A stretch of 64,000 nucleotides of DNA from Sporosarcina limicola (GTDB taxonomy: Bacteria; Bacillota; Bacilli; Bacillales_A; Planococcaceae): NCBI RefSeq assembly GCF_014873855.1, contig NZ_JADBEL010000019.1, positions 1 through 64,000 of the forward strand, read 5' to 3'. The translations under genes were made by a program, and so were the position numbers. A model generated the notes under the pieces. That model was given only the letters and a program-made list of their open reading frames with translations, made no database searches and was not told where the DNA came from. Positions 45,981-56,526 of the stretch are shown here, one piece after another. Position 1 is the stretch's first letter, and each line of letters opens with the position of its first letter.

Positions 45981-46928
45981 ATGAATGGTCGAAAGTTAAG
46001 AGCAAAAGCACGATTATTAATTATTCTTATCGTGTTGCTAGGAGGCTGTTTGGGGGTTTACATATTTAGTCCAAATGTTCAGGACCTTACTAAACCAGCA
46101 TTTAAGCTCGCTAAACAATCACTAAAGGTCGCTTTACCTTTACAAAATAGCTCTATAATCAAGGGGAACTCAGCAATCTTAATTGATGCATCCACAGGAA
46201 ATGTAGTAGTAGAGCAGGATGCAGATATTGCGTTTCCTATTGCAAGTATGTCAAAAATAATGACAGAGTATCTCGTACAGGAGCAGATTGAAGACGGGAC
46301 TATCCATTGGGATGATCAAGTACAGATGACTGAAAGCGCAAATAACATCGATTCTAGAGCATCTAAAATCTATGTCAAACCTAGAGATTTTCTAACAATT
46401 CGGGACCTGTATAGCGCGATGGTCATATCTTCTGCAAACAATGCTACAAAAGTTTTAGCAGAGCATATAGCTGGCACAGAAGAAGAATTTGCACGGTTAA
46501 TGAATGACAAGGCACGAGAAATGGGCTTGTCCGATAAAACTCACTTTGTAAATTCTACCGGATTGCCTAATGCAGATCACACTGAAAACCAAATGACAGC
46601 TAAAGATGTCGCACAACTAGCTTATCAATTATTACTGGATTTTCCCGAAGTAGTAGAAACAACCAAACTCACTAAATACAGACTGGCATTCGATGGTACA
46701 GTTTTAAGGAATTCAAATTCTATGCTATTTCCCGAAAATCAAGATCTCTATTTTGAACAGGTGGATGGATTAAAAACAGGATTTACGGAGGCTGCTGGCT
46801 ATTGCTTTACAGGAACAGCAAAACTAGGAGATAAACGGCTCATTTCGGTCGTAATGGGAGCTAAAAGTGATGAAGCCCGTTTTCTTGAGACACATAAGCT
46901 ATTTTCATTCGGATTCAAGAATTTTTAA
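45981..46928 (+). CDS. Serine D,D-carboxypeptidase (PBP5/S11 family)
   Basis: This 315-residue protein has an N-terminal signal/anchor helix (LLIILIVLLGGCLGVYIF). The penicillin-binding motifs are complete: SxxK (IASMSKIMTEY, Ser about residue 89), SxN (SSANNATK) and KTG (DGLKTGFTEAAG). It removes the terminal D-Ala from stem peptides outside the membrane. A strong AAAGGGGGAGG ribosome binding site precedes the start. As first gene of the operon with a D-Ala-D-X ligase it would trim old D-Ala-D-Ala ends, the part VanY or VanXY plays elsewhere; here the enzyme is the serine, not the zinc, type. Confidence 0.85.
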   Translation: MNGRKLRAKARLLIILIVLLGGCLGVYIFSPNVQDLTKPAFKLAKQSLKVALPLQNSSIIKGNSAILIDASTGNVVVEQDADIAFPIASMSKIMTEYLVQEQIEDGTIHWDDQVQMTESANNIDSRASKIYVKPRDFLTIRDLYSAMVISSANNATKVLAEHIAGTEEEFARLMNDKAREMGLSDKTHFVNSTGLPNADHTENQMTAKDVAQLAYQLLLDFPEVVETTKLTKYRLAFDGTVLRNSNSMLFPENQDLYFEQVDGLKTGFTEAAGYCFTGTAKLGDKRLISVVMGAKSDEARFLETHKLFSFGFKNF

Positions 46929-47083
46929 CCTACATTTCGGATGAAGGAGAATCTGGAGGCTCCCTTTCTATACCGAGTGTCAACGGAAAACGATGGATTT
47001 CAATAATCGTAGCGATCTAAATTTTCCCTTAATTAATGAGGAATGAACATCATTAAAAATACAGTAGTAGCCGGAGGTAGGAA

Positions 47084-48160
47084 ATGAAGAAAAAAGTATT
47101 TGTGTTATACGGAGGGAAGTCCGCAGAACATCAGGTTTCTTTAGATTCTGCATTAAATGTGATAAATGAATTAAACAAAGATATGTATGATGTTCTCGCC
47201 ATCTATATTTCTCAAGAAGGAAAATGGAGCCTGCCACATAAAGTTGGCCGAAAAAATTTACAAAGTCATCAACTTATTATGGATACACACGACGATTTAC
47301 GAATGTCGATTCGCAAATTTTTAAAGGGCGATTTCGATGAAAATAGCATCATATTCCCGATTTTGCACGGAACATTTGGAGAAGATGGAAAATTGCAAGG
47401 GTTGTTGGAAATGTTAGATATCCCCTACGTCGGAAATGGTGTTTTGGCTTCATCAGTTGGAATGGACAAAGTGATGTCTAAGAAGGCTTTTGAAGCTCAT
47501 AGCATTCCACAAGCGCCTTATGTGTACTACAATCGCAATTCTTTTAAAGAAAATGCAAGTACTTACGTAAATGTAATTAACACAGTAATCGGATTTCCGT
47601 GTTATGTTAAACCTGCAAATATGGGATCGAGTGTTGGGATTAGTTATTGTCATGACGATTCAGAAATAATGAAAGCCATTTCTACCGCGTTTATATATGA
47701 TGACAAAATTCTAATTGAAAAAGAAATCATTGGTAAAGAAGTCATTATTGGGATTACAGGAAACCATTCACTTCGTTGTTCACTTGCGGGTGAATGGCAA
47801 AGAGAGCAGCAATTCTTCAAATATGACGATAAATATCTGGACGACCACTTAACACCGCAAATACCAGCGATTATTCCAGATGATACCTATCTAAAATTAT
47901 GCAGTTATGCGAAAGAAGCATTTAAAGCGTTAGATGGCGCAGGACTTATGAGGATTGACTTCTTTGTGACAAAAGATCAAACCATTTATTTAAATGAAGT
48001 CAATACATTACCAGGATTCACAAAACACAGCATGTTCCCGATTCTTTTTGAGAGAACGGAAAATCTGTCGTATTCAGGATTATTAGATCGGCTAATTACG
48101 TTAGGGTTTAATCAACATCAAAAGAAAAATGACCTGCAATTTAGGAGGGTAGAAGCATGA
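47084..48160 (+). CDS. D-Ala-D-X ligase (Ddl/Van ligase family)
   Basis: This 358-residue ATP-grasp ligase has the Ddl opening VLYGGKSAEHQVSL (Glu of the substrate triad), HGTFGEDGKLQGLLE, YVKPANMGSSVGIS (the Ser of the triad) and LMRIDFF with LNEVNTLPGFT for metal binding. In the omega-loop the usual FYDYEAKY reads FFKYDDKY, so Phe stands at the position of E. coli DdlB Tyr216. In Leuconostoc ligase a Phe at this position goes with D-Ala-D-Lac synthesis. It overlaps murF by four bases. The second substrate could be D-lactate, D-Ser or another D-amino acid; the sequence alone does not decide it. Confidence 0.8.
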   Translation: MKKKVFVLYGGKSAEHQVSLDSALNVINELNKDMYDVLAIYISQEGKWSLPHKVGRKNLQSHQLIMDTHDDLRMSIRKFLKGDFDENSIIFPILHGTFGEDGKLQGLLEMLDIPYVGNGVLASSVGMDKVMSKKAFEAHSIPQAPYVYYNRNSFKENASTYVNVINTVIGFPCYVKPANMGSSVGISYCHDDSEIMKAISTAFIYDDKILIEKEIIGKEVIIGITGNHSLRCSLAGEWQREQQFFKYDDKYLDDHLTPQIPAIIPDDTYLKLCSYAKEAFKALDGAGLMRIDFFVTKDQTIYLNEVNTLPGFTKHSMFPILFERTENLSYSGLLDRLITLGFNQHQKKNDLQFRRVEA

Positions 48161-49533
48161 TTAAAAGAGCATTAACTAATGTAACGGACATGCTACATGA
48201 CAGTTACTTAAAAGGTCATAATGTTGTTATTCATGGCGTATCGATTGATTCTAGAGCTATTTCAAAAGGAAATCTGTTTATCCCACTAATTGGTCCGAAT
48301 AGCAATGGACATCATTATAGTAAAAGTGCTATTGACAACGGAGCCGTAGCATCACTTTGGAACAAAAACGAGCCTAATCCTCCTACAGACATTCCTTTAA
48401 TCTTTGTAGAAGATACATTAGCTGCATTGCAACAATTAGCGGGTTCATATAGACAACAATTGCAACAAACTACCTTTATTGGCATTACAGGAAGTAACGG
48501 AAAAACCTCTACGAAGGATATTCTTCATAGCATTTTAAGTACAAGTTTTAGAACGCAGAAAACACAGGGCAATTTCAACAATGAAATTGGCGTTCCACTA
48601 ACTCTTTTACAGCTGTATGAAGATGTAGAAATAGTTGTAGTAGAAATGGGCATGGATCATAAGGGGGACATCGCATTTCTAAGTAAAATGGTCCAACCAG
48701 ATATTGCTATTATATCCAATATAGGAAATGCACATCTTATTTCATTAGGTTCTCTGGAAAATATTGCAGAAGAAAAAGTGAATATCGTTAGAGGACTTAA
48801 GAAGGATGGATTATTATTATTCAATGGTGACCTACCTTTAGTCACCACAAAAGTAAAAAAGCATAAATATAAACACTATTCGTTTGGAATACACGAGAGC
48901 AATGATCTTTTTCTTACATCATGTCGACAAACTTCAACCTCGGTTTTGTTTACAATTTCAGATAATCACTTCGAATTTAATTTACCACTCATTGGACAGC
49001 ATCAAGCGATTAATTGCTTACCTGCCATAATGATTGCAAAAATTTTAAAGATGTCAAATGAACTGATTCAAGTTGGTTTGAGTGAGGTCGAGTTGACCGA
49101 ACAGCGAAATGAAGTGAAAAAAATTGGCAACATTACAATTATCAATGATACCTACAAGTCAAACCCTGAAAGTGTGCAAGCGGCTCTTGATACACTCGGC
49201 TCCTTAACAAGCAGTCATAGAAAATTATTTATTATGGGTGATATGCTGGATATGGGAGATCAGGATATCAAACTTCATAAACAAGTTGGTGAGTATTTGT
49301 CACATAAAAAAATTGATACAGTATATGGTTATGGAGAACTCACAAGGTACACAATTGCTTCCGCAAAACAGAATTTCCCCCAAGGAAAAGCAATTCTTTT
49401 CACAGAGGAAGCCCGTTTAATTGATGCAATACTCGACTATACGAAAGAACCCTGTATTCTACTGTTTAAAGCATCTAGAACACTTCAATTCGAAAGACTA
49501 GTAAAAGTCATAGAAAGGAGAATAACGCGATGA
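48157..49533 (+). CDS. murF: MurF-type UDP-MurNAc-tripeptide ligase, second-copy style
   Basis: This 458-residue protein has the Mur ligase set: substrate domain with GVSIDSRAISKGNLFIPLIG, ATP loop ITGSNGKTSTKDIL, NFNNEIGVPLTLL, EMGMDHKGDI and the C-terminal NDTYKSNPESVQAALD. It joins a D-Ala-D-X dipeptide to the UDP-MurNAc tripeptide in the cytosol. It sits in one operon with the ligase and racemase (overlaps at both ends). A housekeeping ddl-murF pair presumably exists elsewhere, so this copy may be tuned to the altered dipeptide. Confidence 0.85.
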   Translation: MIKRALTNVTDMLHDSYLKGHNVVIHGVSIDSRAISKGNLFIPLIGPNSNGHHYSKSAIDNGAVASLWNKNEPNPPTDIPLIFVEDTLAALQQLAGSYRQQLQQTTFIGITGSNGKTSTKDILHSILSTSFRTQKTQGNFNNEIGVPLTLLQLYEDVEIVVVEMGMDHKGDIAFLSKMVQPDIAIISNIGNAHLISLGSLENIAEEKVNIVRGLKKDGLLLFNGDLPLVTTKVKKHKYKHYSFGIHESNDLFLTSCRQTSTSVLFTISDNHFEFNLPLIGQHQAINCLPAIMIAKILKMSNELIQVGLSEVELTEQRNEVKKIGNITIINDTYKSNPESVQAALDTLGSLTSSHRKLFIMGDMLDMGDQDIKLHKQVGEYLSHKKIDTVYGYGELTRYTIASAKQNFPQGKAILFTEEARLIDAILDYTKEPCILLFKASRTLQFERLVKVIERRITR

Positions 49534-50615
49534 AACCACAATTACAAATGGATATAAATAAAATCAAACACAATGTAAGAGAGTTAGTGAAAAAAGCGAA
49601 TGACAAAAATATCACAATAACAGGTATCACCAAAGGGGTTTGTGGAAATATCGATTTCGCAACGGCACTTGTTGAAGCAGGCGTCGATTATTTAGCAGAC
49701 TCACGAATGGAAAACTTGAAAAAAATCAGCTTTCTTGATATAAAAAAAATGCTGCTTCGTTCTCCTAAGATGAGTGAAGTGAACGAAGTTGTTCAATACG
49801 CTGACTATAGCCTAAACTCGGAAATCGTAGTGATTGAAGCGTTATCAGAAGCTGCTCTGTCGCAAGATAAAATCCATAATGTAATTCTAATGATCGATGT
49901 TGGAGATCTTCGAGAAGGTATTTGGTTTGAAGATGAGCAAATTATCTATCGTACAATCAGTGCTATTTTACAATTAAAAGGTGTTCATTTAGTTGGAATT
50001 GGAACTAATCTAACGTGCTTTGGTGGGATTATCCCAACGCAAGAAAACTACGGATTTATTACTCGTCTTGCAGCAACTATACGCCAAACATTTGGTATCG
50101 AGTTACCACTGGTTTCAGGTGGAAATTCAAGTAGCCTTCATATGCTCTATGGAGGAGTCATTCCTATAGGTGTTACTAATTTAAGAGTGAATCAGTCAAT
50201 TTTTTTAGGAACGGAAATTGCTCACGGTCACTATTTGGAGAATTGGGAGTCTGATGTTATACGCTTACAAGCAGAGATCATTGAATTACAGACTAAGCCC
50301 TCATTACCTCAAGGTAAAAAAGCTTACATGAATGCTTTCGGAAAACCACTTTCACCAATTGATAAAGGAATTAGAAAGAGAGCCATTCTAGCAATTGGCA
50401 GACAAGATATTGATATTAACGGATTAAAAGCGATTGATGAAGGAATTACTGTAGAGGGAGCAAGTAGTGATCATTTGATTGTTGACGTGACAGATAGTAA
50501 TCAAAGTTATGAAGTCGGTAATAGGGTTAGTTTCCGATTAGTTACCTATGCAAGCGTGCTTTCTGGAATGGCCTCTTCCTATATTGATCATGTGAGTATT
50601 CATAAAACAGTATAA
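49530..50615 (+). CDS. Orr/alanine-racemase-like PLP enzyme
   Basis: This 361-residue protein belongs to the fold-type III PLP racemases. MDINKIKHNVRELVKKA and ITGITKGVCGN place the cofactor lysine at about residue 36, and LVSGGNSSSLHMLYGG is the phosphate-binding segment. The layout is closest to the alanine/ornithine racemase (Orr) group rather than classical Alr. It lacks the membrane domain of VanT. Its gene overlaps the end of murF by four bases (ATGA). It may supply the D-amino acid used by the ligase, or modify a stem-peptide diamino acid. Confidence 0.7.
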   Translation: MKPQLQMDINKIKHNVRELVKKANDKNITITGITKGVCGNIDFATALVEAGVDYLADSRMENLKKISFLDIKKMLLRSPKMSEVNEVVQYADYSLNSEIVVIEALSEAALSQDKIHNVILMIDVGDLREGIWFEDEQIIYRTISAILQLKGVHLVGIGTNLTCFGGIIPTQENYGFITRLAATIRQTFGIELPLVSGGNSSSLHMLYGGVIPIGVTNLRVNQSIFLGTEIAHGHYLENWESDVIRLQAEIIELQTKPSLPQGKKAYMNAFGKPLSPIDKGIRKRAILAIGRQDIDINGLKAIDEGITVEGASSDHLIVDVTDSNQSYEVGNRVSFRLVTYASVLSGMASSYIDHVSIHKTV

Positions 50616-50836
50616 TGCAATAGATCTAGCGCGTGTCCTAGCAGACTTTTTGGTCATTTGTATTCATTCAGATCCACTGACTCATTACTCTGATACGATT
50701 TGCTATTTAAATTATTTAACCCTGGAAAAGGCCTACTCATTACATTTGCTTTATATTTGGTTGGAACGTTAGTCCAATCTTAATTTTTACATATCTATAT
50801 AAGTTGAACGTATGAATAACTATAGTATAATATACA

Positions 50837-50870
50837 AAACAGCTCCCTATCAATTGATAGGGAGCTGTTT
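50837..50870. terminator. Bidirectional terminator
   Basis: AAACAGCTCCCTATCAA pairs with TTGATAGGGAGCTGTTT as a perfect 17-bp stem with A/T runs on both sides. It separates the racemase operon (plus strand) from lutABC (minus strand). Confidence 0.85.
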
Positions 50871-50880
50871 TTCTTTGTAG

Positions 50881-50910
50881 CTTCCGGCAAAATTAAAACT
50901 TTGTCGGAAG
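50881..50910 (-). terminator. Second hairpin behind lutC
   Basis: CTTCCGGCAAA and TTTGTCGGAAG pair (one G-T) around an AT loop, 45 bases behind lutC. It is an additional stop or a stabilising 3' stem. Confidence 0.5.
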
Positions 50911-50954
50911 CACTTGGTAATTCCAAACGTATTTCAGGGCTGCCCAACTCCCTT

Positions 50955-51659
50955 TCAGTCAACAACAATGTAGGTAACTTTAATCGGTCCATGGACGCCT
51001 ACAATTAGATTCATTTCAATATCTGCACTATTACTTGGGCCAGATATAAAACTTACACATGAGGATACAGCATGTCCCTGTTGAGTTGCTTCATGAATAT
51101 GTTTAGCTACCTGAGTCATACGTGGTACAAGCGTACTTTTCGGGATGATTGCAATCCATGTTCTAGGTAGCAAACTGATTGAGCGTCCATTATCTTTGTT
51201 GTTGAATAGCGTAATCGTTGCTGATTCTGCAAGTGTCATGTCACTAAAGTTTATGCCAATATCGGCACGTTCAGCAAAAACTTGATTTTCTTTTCCTTTA
51301 GTCGCATCCCATTCATGGACTTCTCGACCAACTTGCTGCAACTTTTCATAAAAACCATCTAAGCCATAATCCTTATTACGTGGATCTTTGGCAACGATGA
51401 TAGACTTCCCTTCATATCCAATGATTACTTCTTTCAAAACGTTTGCCAGACCCGCTTTATCTGTCCGTCTAAAATCAGTATGGATGATTGCACATTGCTT
51501 TTCGAGCACATCCACCAAATCATCCTGATCAAACCCTTGATACACTTCCAATTGGGGACTTACGCTCCATATCGGACGCTCAACGCCTTCTGTCCGACGC
51601 TCTCGACCTAGAGTCGCTGCTAATTTATCCAAAAATGCTTCTTGCTTTTGAATAACCAT
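50955..51659 (-). CDS. lutC: L-lactate utilisation protein LutC
   Basis: This 234-residue LUD-domain protein is the third subunit of the LutABC L-lactate oxidation complex (lactate to pyruvate in the cytosol). Typical parts are GFDQDDLVDVLEKQC, ADIGINFSDMTLAESATITL, SLLPRTWIAIIPKS and SFISGPSNSADIEMNLIVG with the final VHGP. The start overlaps the stop of lutB (TAATG), so both are translated together. Confidence 0.9.
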   Translation of the reverse strand: MVIQKQEAFLDKLAATLGRERRTEGVERPIWSVSPQLEVYQGFDQDDLVDVLEKQCAIIHTDFRRTDKAGLANVLKEVIIGYEGKSIIVAKDPRNKDYGLDGFYEKLQQVGREVHEWDATKGKENQVFAERADIGINFSDMTLAESATITLFNNKDNGRSISLLPRTWIAIIPKSTLVPRMTQVAKHIHEATQQGHAVSSCVSFISGPSNSADIEMNLIVGVHGPIKVTYIVVD

Positions 51660-53080
51660 TACGCATCTCCTCCTTTATCCCTATCCTTAAACCAATCACG
51701 GAAACCTTGTCGACTAGGGGCCGGAAAATCACGTATATCCGTCCAGCCTTTCATAGGTCCAGGTCCGTTCTTAATCGTTTCATCCTTCGTCCATGGCTTT
51801 AATGCAGGGCGGGCCATCTTCGCACTGATTTTATAAGCCGCAGGTGTAGAGGCCCATTTCGCAAATCCCTTCATCGCAAGTTTTTCTATTTTAGAGGTCT
51901 TGTTTTCCTCTACAATAATCTGCCGATGACGTATCAATAATTCATGTAATGGTATTTTCACCGGACACGCTTCTGTACAAGCAGCACATAATGTTGATGC
52001 ATACGGAAGCTCTTTATGATCTTCATATCCATCAAGCAACGGAGTAATAACTGCGCCAATTGGACCCGGGTAAATAGATCCGTACGCATGTCCACCAACA
52101 TGCCGATAAACCGGACAAACGTTAATGCATGCCGCACAGCGGATACAATGCAAAGCAGATTGGAATTCAGTTCCCAAAATTTTAGAACGTCCATTATCAA
52201 CAACTACCAAATGATATTCCTCGGGACCGTCAACTTCGCCTTCTAATCGTGTACCCGTAATAGCGGTGATATAACTTGTCAGTTTTTGTCCGACTGCTGC
52301 ACGTGTCAGGAGACTAACAAGAACCTCCATTTCTTCCCAAGTGGGTACAATCCGTTCCATACCCATCACAGTGATTTGTGTATCAGGCAAAGAAGTAACG
52401 AGTCGAGCATTCCCTTCATTCGTAACAAGGGTTACTGCACCAGACTCCGCTATCGCGAAATTACAACCCGTAATACCGATATCAGCGGATAAAAAATCCT
52501 TACGCAATTGCTCACGTGCAAATAAAGCAAGTTCTTCTGGTTTATCGGACTTATCATAGCCTTTTTTCTCAGCAAATGTTTCACGAATTTGTTCTTTATT
52601 TTTATGAAGTGCAGGTGTCACGATATGGGAAGGAACATCATCATCTAATTGTAAAATCCATTCCCCAAGATCCGTTTCAACAACTTCTACACCGGCTTCT
52701 TGTAGTGCTTTGTTTAAACCGATTTCTTCAGTGACCATCGATTTAGACTTCACTACTTTTTTTCCATTTTTCTTTTTGATGACGTCTTTAATATACTCAT
52801 TCGCCTCTTCAGCTGTTTCAGCAAAAAAGACATGTCCGCCACGTTTGAATACTTGTTCGCTTAATTGTTGCAAATAGTAATCGATATTTTCTAGTGTGTG
52901 TGTCCGGATTTCTTCCCCTAATGTGCGCCAGTCTTCCCAATTACCAAGTTCAGCAGCAGCATTTAAACGGCCACTTTTAAAGCGACCTTGTGCAGAAGAC
53001 ACCGCCTGGCGCATGAAATCATTTTCAACGCCTCTTTGAACACGGTTTTCAAATGAACCACTACTAATTTTTAAACTCAT
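51659..53080 (-). CDS. lutB: L-lactate utilisation iron-sulphur protein LutB
   Basis: This 473-residue protein combines an N-terminal LUD domain ([20 protein letters not shown]) with two ferredoxin-type motifs near residues 305-370 ([19 protein letters not shown] and [17 protein letters not shown]), each fit for a 4Fe-4S cluster. It passes electrons in the LutABC complex. It lies 20 bases behind lutA in the same operon. Confidence 0.92.
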   Translation of the reverse strand: MSLKISSGSFENRVQRGVENDFMRQAVSSAQGRFKSGRLNAAAELGNWEDWRTLGEEIRTHTLENIDYYLQQLSEQVFKRGGHVFFAETAEEANEYIKDVIKKKNGKKVVKSKSMVTEEIGLNKALQEAGVEVVETDLGEWILQLDDDVPSHIVTPALHKNKEQIRETFAEKKGYDKSDKPEELALFAREQLRKDFLSADIGITGCNFAIAESGAVTLVTNEGNARLVTSLPDTQITVMGMERIVPTWEEMEVLVSLLTRAAVGQKLTSYITAITGTRLEGEVDGPEEYHLVVVDNGRSKILGTEFQSALHCIRCAACINVCPVYRHVGGHAYGSIYPGPIGAVITPLLDGYEDHKELPYASTLCAACTEACPVKIPLHELLIRHRQIIVEENKTSKIEKLAMKGFAKWASTPAAYKISAKMARPALKPWTKDETIKNGPGPMKGWTDIRDFPAPSRQGFRDWFKDRDKGGDA

Positions 53081-53100
53081 TTGCTATTCCCCCTGCCCGA

Positions 53101-53817
53101 TTAATGTTGATTTAAAATTTCCGTAATATGTGCCACTTTTATGTTTTTACCTTCTCTTGTCATCCGTCCACCAATATTCATCAGACAGGCCATGTCTCCG
53201 CCCACTAAGTATTCTGCACCAGTCTCTGTAACATGCCGCGACTTCTCCATGACCATTTCCCCGGAAATAACTGGACTTTTCACAGCGAATGTACCACCAA
53301 AACCACAACAATCTTCACCGATTGGAAGCTTGATTAACTCGACACCTTTCACATTTTCTAGCAGTTTTAACGGTGCTTCCTTCACGCCCAAGACACGTGT
53401 CATATGGCAGGATGGGTGGTACGTAATTTTGCCAGTAAAGGAGGAACCAACATCGACAACTCCCATAACATCAACAAGAAATTGTGTGATTTCAAATGTT
53501 TTTGCAGCGAGCTTATTAGCTTCTTCTTCCCATTTCGGGTCCCCTGCAAATATTTTTGGATATTCTCTTAACATCCCTACACAGGACCCAGAAGGACCCA
53601 CAACATATTCCGAATCTTTGAATGCCTTCATCATTTGTTTCATTGCTTTTTTTGATTCCTCTAAATAGCCACTGTTATAAGCAGGTTGCCCACAACAAGT
53701 CTGTTGTTCTGGGAAATCAACTTCGCAACCAACTCTTTCTAAAATTTCTACAGTGTCTTTTCCAACATTCGAAGCAAAAATATCGCACATACAAGTAATA
53801 AATAATGAAACTTTCAA
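53101..53817 (-). CDS. lutA: L-lactate utilisation protein LutA
   Basis: This protein of about 238 residues has two CCG cysteine-rich domains ([13 protein letters not shown] and [14 protein letters not shown], each with an upstream Cys such as TCMCDIF or YHPSCHMTR) that bind Fe-S clusters. I choose the TTG start before KVSLFITC because GGAGGTGC stands at the right distance; the longer frame has none. A perfect GTCATCTGATGAC operator lies about 30 bases upstream, so LutR probably represses this operon. Confidence 0.9.
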   Translation of the reverse strand: MKVSLFITCMCDIFASNVGKDTVEILERVGCEVDFPEQQTCCGQPAYNSGYLEESKKAMKQMMKAFKDSEYVVGPSGSCVGMLREYPKIFAGDPKWEEEANKLAAKTFEITQFLVDVMGVVDVGSSFTGKITYHPSCHMTRVLGVKEAPLKLLENVKGVELIKLPIGEDCCGFGGTFAVKSPVISGEMVMEKSRHVTETGAEYLVGGDMACLMNIGGRMTREGKNIKVAHITEILNQH

Positions 53818-53847
53818 CTCTAGCACCTCCAAAGTTTGATAGAACAG

Positions 53848-53860
53848 GTCATCTGATGAC
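53848..53860. promoter_or_regulatory. LutR operator in front of lutABC
   Basis: GTCATCTGATGAC is a perfect palindrome and is preceded by ACAG, exactly as at 56568-56580 in front of lutP. A TATAGT box lies just upstream on the minus strand. GntR/FadR-type regulators bind palindromes of this size. Confidence 0.7.
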
Positions 53861-54083
53861 TACTATAGAAAAATGCACTTTAGGAGACTTCAGAAGAAAA
53901 CACCCAGCTAATCTAAATGAATCAAATATGCCTCGGCGTATTTGTGCCCGGATTTTGAATTGAGCTTACTCAATTGACTCCTTTCAAAATCCGCGGCATC
54001 CGCCGGAGGCTTTAACTTTATTCAGCAGGGCTTCGAATCCCCACTGAATTGTCTACACTCATCGTATTCATCTTACTACTTTT

Positions 54084-54806
54084 TTAAGTGGGAGACTTCT
54101 GCTGAATGAAGTTAAATACTATATTTTCTACTTCAACTAAATGATTGAACATACAATTTTGCGCCTCATTAAATTGCTTTCCCTTAATCGCATCAAAAAT
54201 CAACTGATGCTCTTTTAATAAATTGGCATGTCCCTTTTCTGAATGGAAGATTAGTTTCCGAGCTTCCCTCATAGCTTCCACCATTATATCAGACACACTA
54301 CCCATTAAATTGATCAGCATTTGATTATGCGTCGCATTAGCAATTGCTAGATGGAATTCTAAATCTGCCTTTTCTCCAAGTTCACCTTCACCATTTGCGT
54401 CTCGCATTGCTTGTAATGCCTGCTCCATCGGTAGTAAATCTTCTTCTGAATGACTTATTGCAGCTAATCCTGCCGCACCCACTTCCAATATCTTTCGCAC
54501 TTGCGATAGTTCTTTGACATCATCACGTTCCATCACCAAAGCAGCAGCAACTGGAAGTAAAAAGTTTGAAGCATCAAAATGAGTGATGTAGGTTCCTTCA
54601 CCGTGCTTCATTTCCAATAAACCCATCGCCCGTAGTCCACTAAGTGCTTCACGAACTGCCGAGCGGCTAACATCGAAGTTTTTTGCAAGCTGCTCAACTG
54701 AGTCTAATTTATCGCCTGGCTTCAATCGTCCAGTCTTTATCAGATTCAGTAATGAATCCGTTACCTCTTCATATATCTTTCTCGTTCGAATCGGTTTATA
54801 TTCCAA
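54084..54806 (-). CDS. lutR: GntR/FadR-family regulator LutR
   Basis: This 240-residue protein has an N-terminal winged helix (YEEVTDSLLNLIKTGRLKPGDKL, NFDVSRSAVREALSGLRAMGLLEMKHGEGTYI) and a FadR-type all-helical FCD effector domain (HLAIANATHNQML, EHQLIFDAIKGKQFNEA). Located between lutP and lutABC, it should repress both in the absence of lactate through the twin operators. Its last codons lie within a short repeat that recurs elsewhere in the window. Confidence 0.88.
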   Translation of the reverse strand: MEYKPIRTRKIYEEVTDSLLNLIKTGRLKPGDKLDSVEQLAKNFDVSRSAVREALSGLRAMGLLEMKHGEGTYITHFDASNFLLPVAAALVMERDDVKELSQVRKILEVGAAGLAAISHSEEDLLPMEQALQAMRDANGEGELGEKADLEFHLAIANATHNQMLINLMGSVSDIMVEAMREARKLIFHSEKGHANLLKEHQLIFDAIKGKQFNEAQNCMFNHLVEVENIVFNFIQQKSPT

Positions 54807-54897
54807 ATCCTATTCCTCCAATATACTAACCCTACCATTCAGTTTACTGGAAATAGACGCAATTGGAAAGCAGAACGGCGAGGCAGCCGTTTCCCTC

Positions 54898-56484
54898 CTA
54901 TAGTAGGGCGATTACAATATATCCACCAATACCAGTTAAGAGGCCATATAAAATAGCTGGACCTATCGTTTTGCGGATAATATCTCCTTCTTTTCCGGAT
55001 AAACCGACAACTGCCGATGCAGCAACAACATTATGAACACAAATCATGTTGCCAGCAGCCGCTCCAATAACCTGTAAAGCCAATACAACTTCCGTATTTA
55101 TACCGGTTTGATTTGCAATATTAAATTGGATAGGAGAAAACGTCAATGTAGAAACAGTCGCACTTCCTGTTATGAAAGCTCCAAGTTCACCAAGAAACGG
55201 TGCTGCAAAAATCCACATGGAACCGAAAGTAGCTGCCAATGACTCGGCAATATACTGTGGCATACTGATTAGATCATTCATATTCATTCCCGAATGGGTG
55301 AAGACCTGTACTAAAGCTAATGTCGAAAGTAACGCTAAACCCGCTCCCTGTATAGCAACAAGTGATTCTTTAGAGGCTTTGGTAAAGTTTGAAAATGATT
55401 TGCGCTGTATAAAGACTGCAAGAATCGCAGCTAAAATCAGTATCGTACCTGGTGAATATAAAACTGGCCATTTTGACGTGATGCCTTCTACACCAAAAAT
55501 GTTAGTCCATGACCAATCAACTGCAGTCTGCGTAAATTCTTTTACAGATGGCATGATTCGCGTAATAAGTAGCAAACCTACTACTACCAAATAAGGCGAC
55601 CATGCAGTTAGCAATCCCATAGTCGATTTTTCTGTTTCCACCTTAAAATCATCCTGCAAAGCATCTGTCCATTCCTTTTTCGGCAATAAAAACCCTTTTT
55701 TCGCAGTCAGTGTCGCAACAACCAACCCTGTTAATGATGCCAAAATCGATACAAATTCAGGCCCGAATAATGAGGCGTACAATAGGGCAGACAATGTATA
55801 GGTAATACCCACGAAGAATGTCCACGGAAATAGTTCCCAAGCACTTTTGAACCCTTTTTTCTTTCCGAAAAACACCGTTAATATAACGACTAATATGAAC
55901 GGCACAAAAGTCCCAGGTAACAAATCAATCTGTGTAATCTTTACAGCGATATTTTTATAAAATTCTAAATCAGCACCTGGAATATTACTCAAACCAACTT
56001 GTACCGGAGTCCCTACTGCTCCGAAAGAAACAGGTGAACTATCCGCTACCAAGGCCAAAGCTGCTGCCGCCATCGGGTTAAATCCCAATGCAATCATTAG
56101 CGGTCCCGTAACAGCAGCAGGCGTACCAAACCCTGCCGCTCCTTCAATTAAAGCACCGAATAAAAAGGCAACAAGTACAACTTGTACGCGCATATCCCCC
56201 GAGATACCACGAAATCCCTGGTTGATGCGATCGACTGCACCCGTATGACGTAACGTATTTAGTAAAAGAATGGCACCAAATAGGATTAATAGAATCGTCA
56301 ATGCTTTATGCATTCCCTCAAAAACAGAAGCCAAAACAACGGTCTGTTCCATCCCCCATACAAAGAATGCCAGTGTAATGACAATAACTGCACTAAAAAA
56401 CATCCCTTTACGTGCAGAGAATCTTAGAATTACTAAAAAGACAAATGGTGCGATAATAGCGCTTAGTGCAATCAATAACAGCAT
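54898..56484 (-). CDS. lutP: L-lactate permease LutP
   Basis: This 528-residue integral membrane protein of the LctP family has about 13 membrane helices. Conserved family pieces are [21 protein letters not shown], split as [10 protein letters not shown] and [19 protein letters not shown], plus TTTV-free FVAPFLGEL-like [16 protein letters not shown] and [17 protein letters not shown]. It takes up L-lactate with protons. A LutR operator and a cre-like site lie upstream, indicating induction by lactate and carbon catabolite control. Confidence 0.92.
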   Translation of the reverse strand: MLLLIALSAIIAPFVFLVILRFSARKGMFFSAVIVITLAFFVWGMEQTVVLASVFEGMHKALTILLILFGAILLLNTLRHTGAVDRINQGFRGISGDMRVQVVLVAFLFGALIEGAAGFGTPAAVTGPLMIALGFNPMAAAALALVADSSPVSFGAVGTPVQVGLSNIPGADLEFYKNIAVKITQIDLLPGTFVPFILVVILTVFFGKKKGFKSAWELFPWTFFVGITYTLSALLYASLFGPEFVSILASLTGLVVATLTAKKGFLLPKKEWTDALQDDFKVETEKSTMGLLTAWSPYLVVVGLLLITRIMPSVKEFTQTAVDWSWTNIFGVEGITSKWPVLYSPGTILILAAILAVFIQRKSFSNFTKASKESLVAIQGAGLALLSTLALVQVFTHSGMNMNDLISMPQYIAESLAATFGSMWIFAAPFLGELGAFITGSATVSTLTFSPIQFNIANQTGINTEVVLALQVIGAAAGNMICVHNVVAASAVVGLSGKEGDIIRKTIGPAILYGLLTGIGGYIVIALL

Positions 56485-56526
56485 TTTATATCCCCCTTAA
56501 GTTAAACATAGGCTCGCTTTCACTAA

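Larger units (their letters stand above)
50616..50954. other. Spacer between convergent operons
   Basis: Holds the two hairpins described at 50837-50870 and 50881-50910, and a TATATAAGTTGAACG motif near 50794 that recurs at 61024. No gene is seen. Confidence 0.45.

Noticed and set aside
45981..46928. VanY or VanX identity for the carboxypeptidase
   Set aside because: The SxxK, SxN and KTG motifs show a serine penicillin-binding-type enzyme, not a zinc D,D-peptidase.
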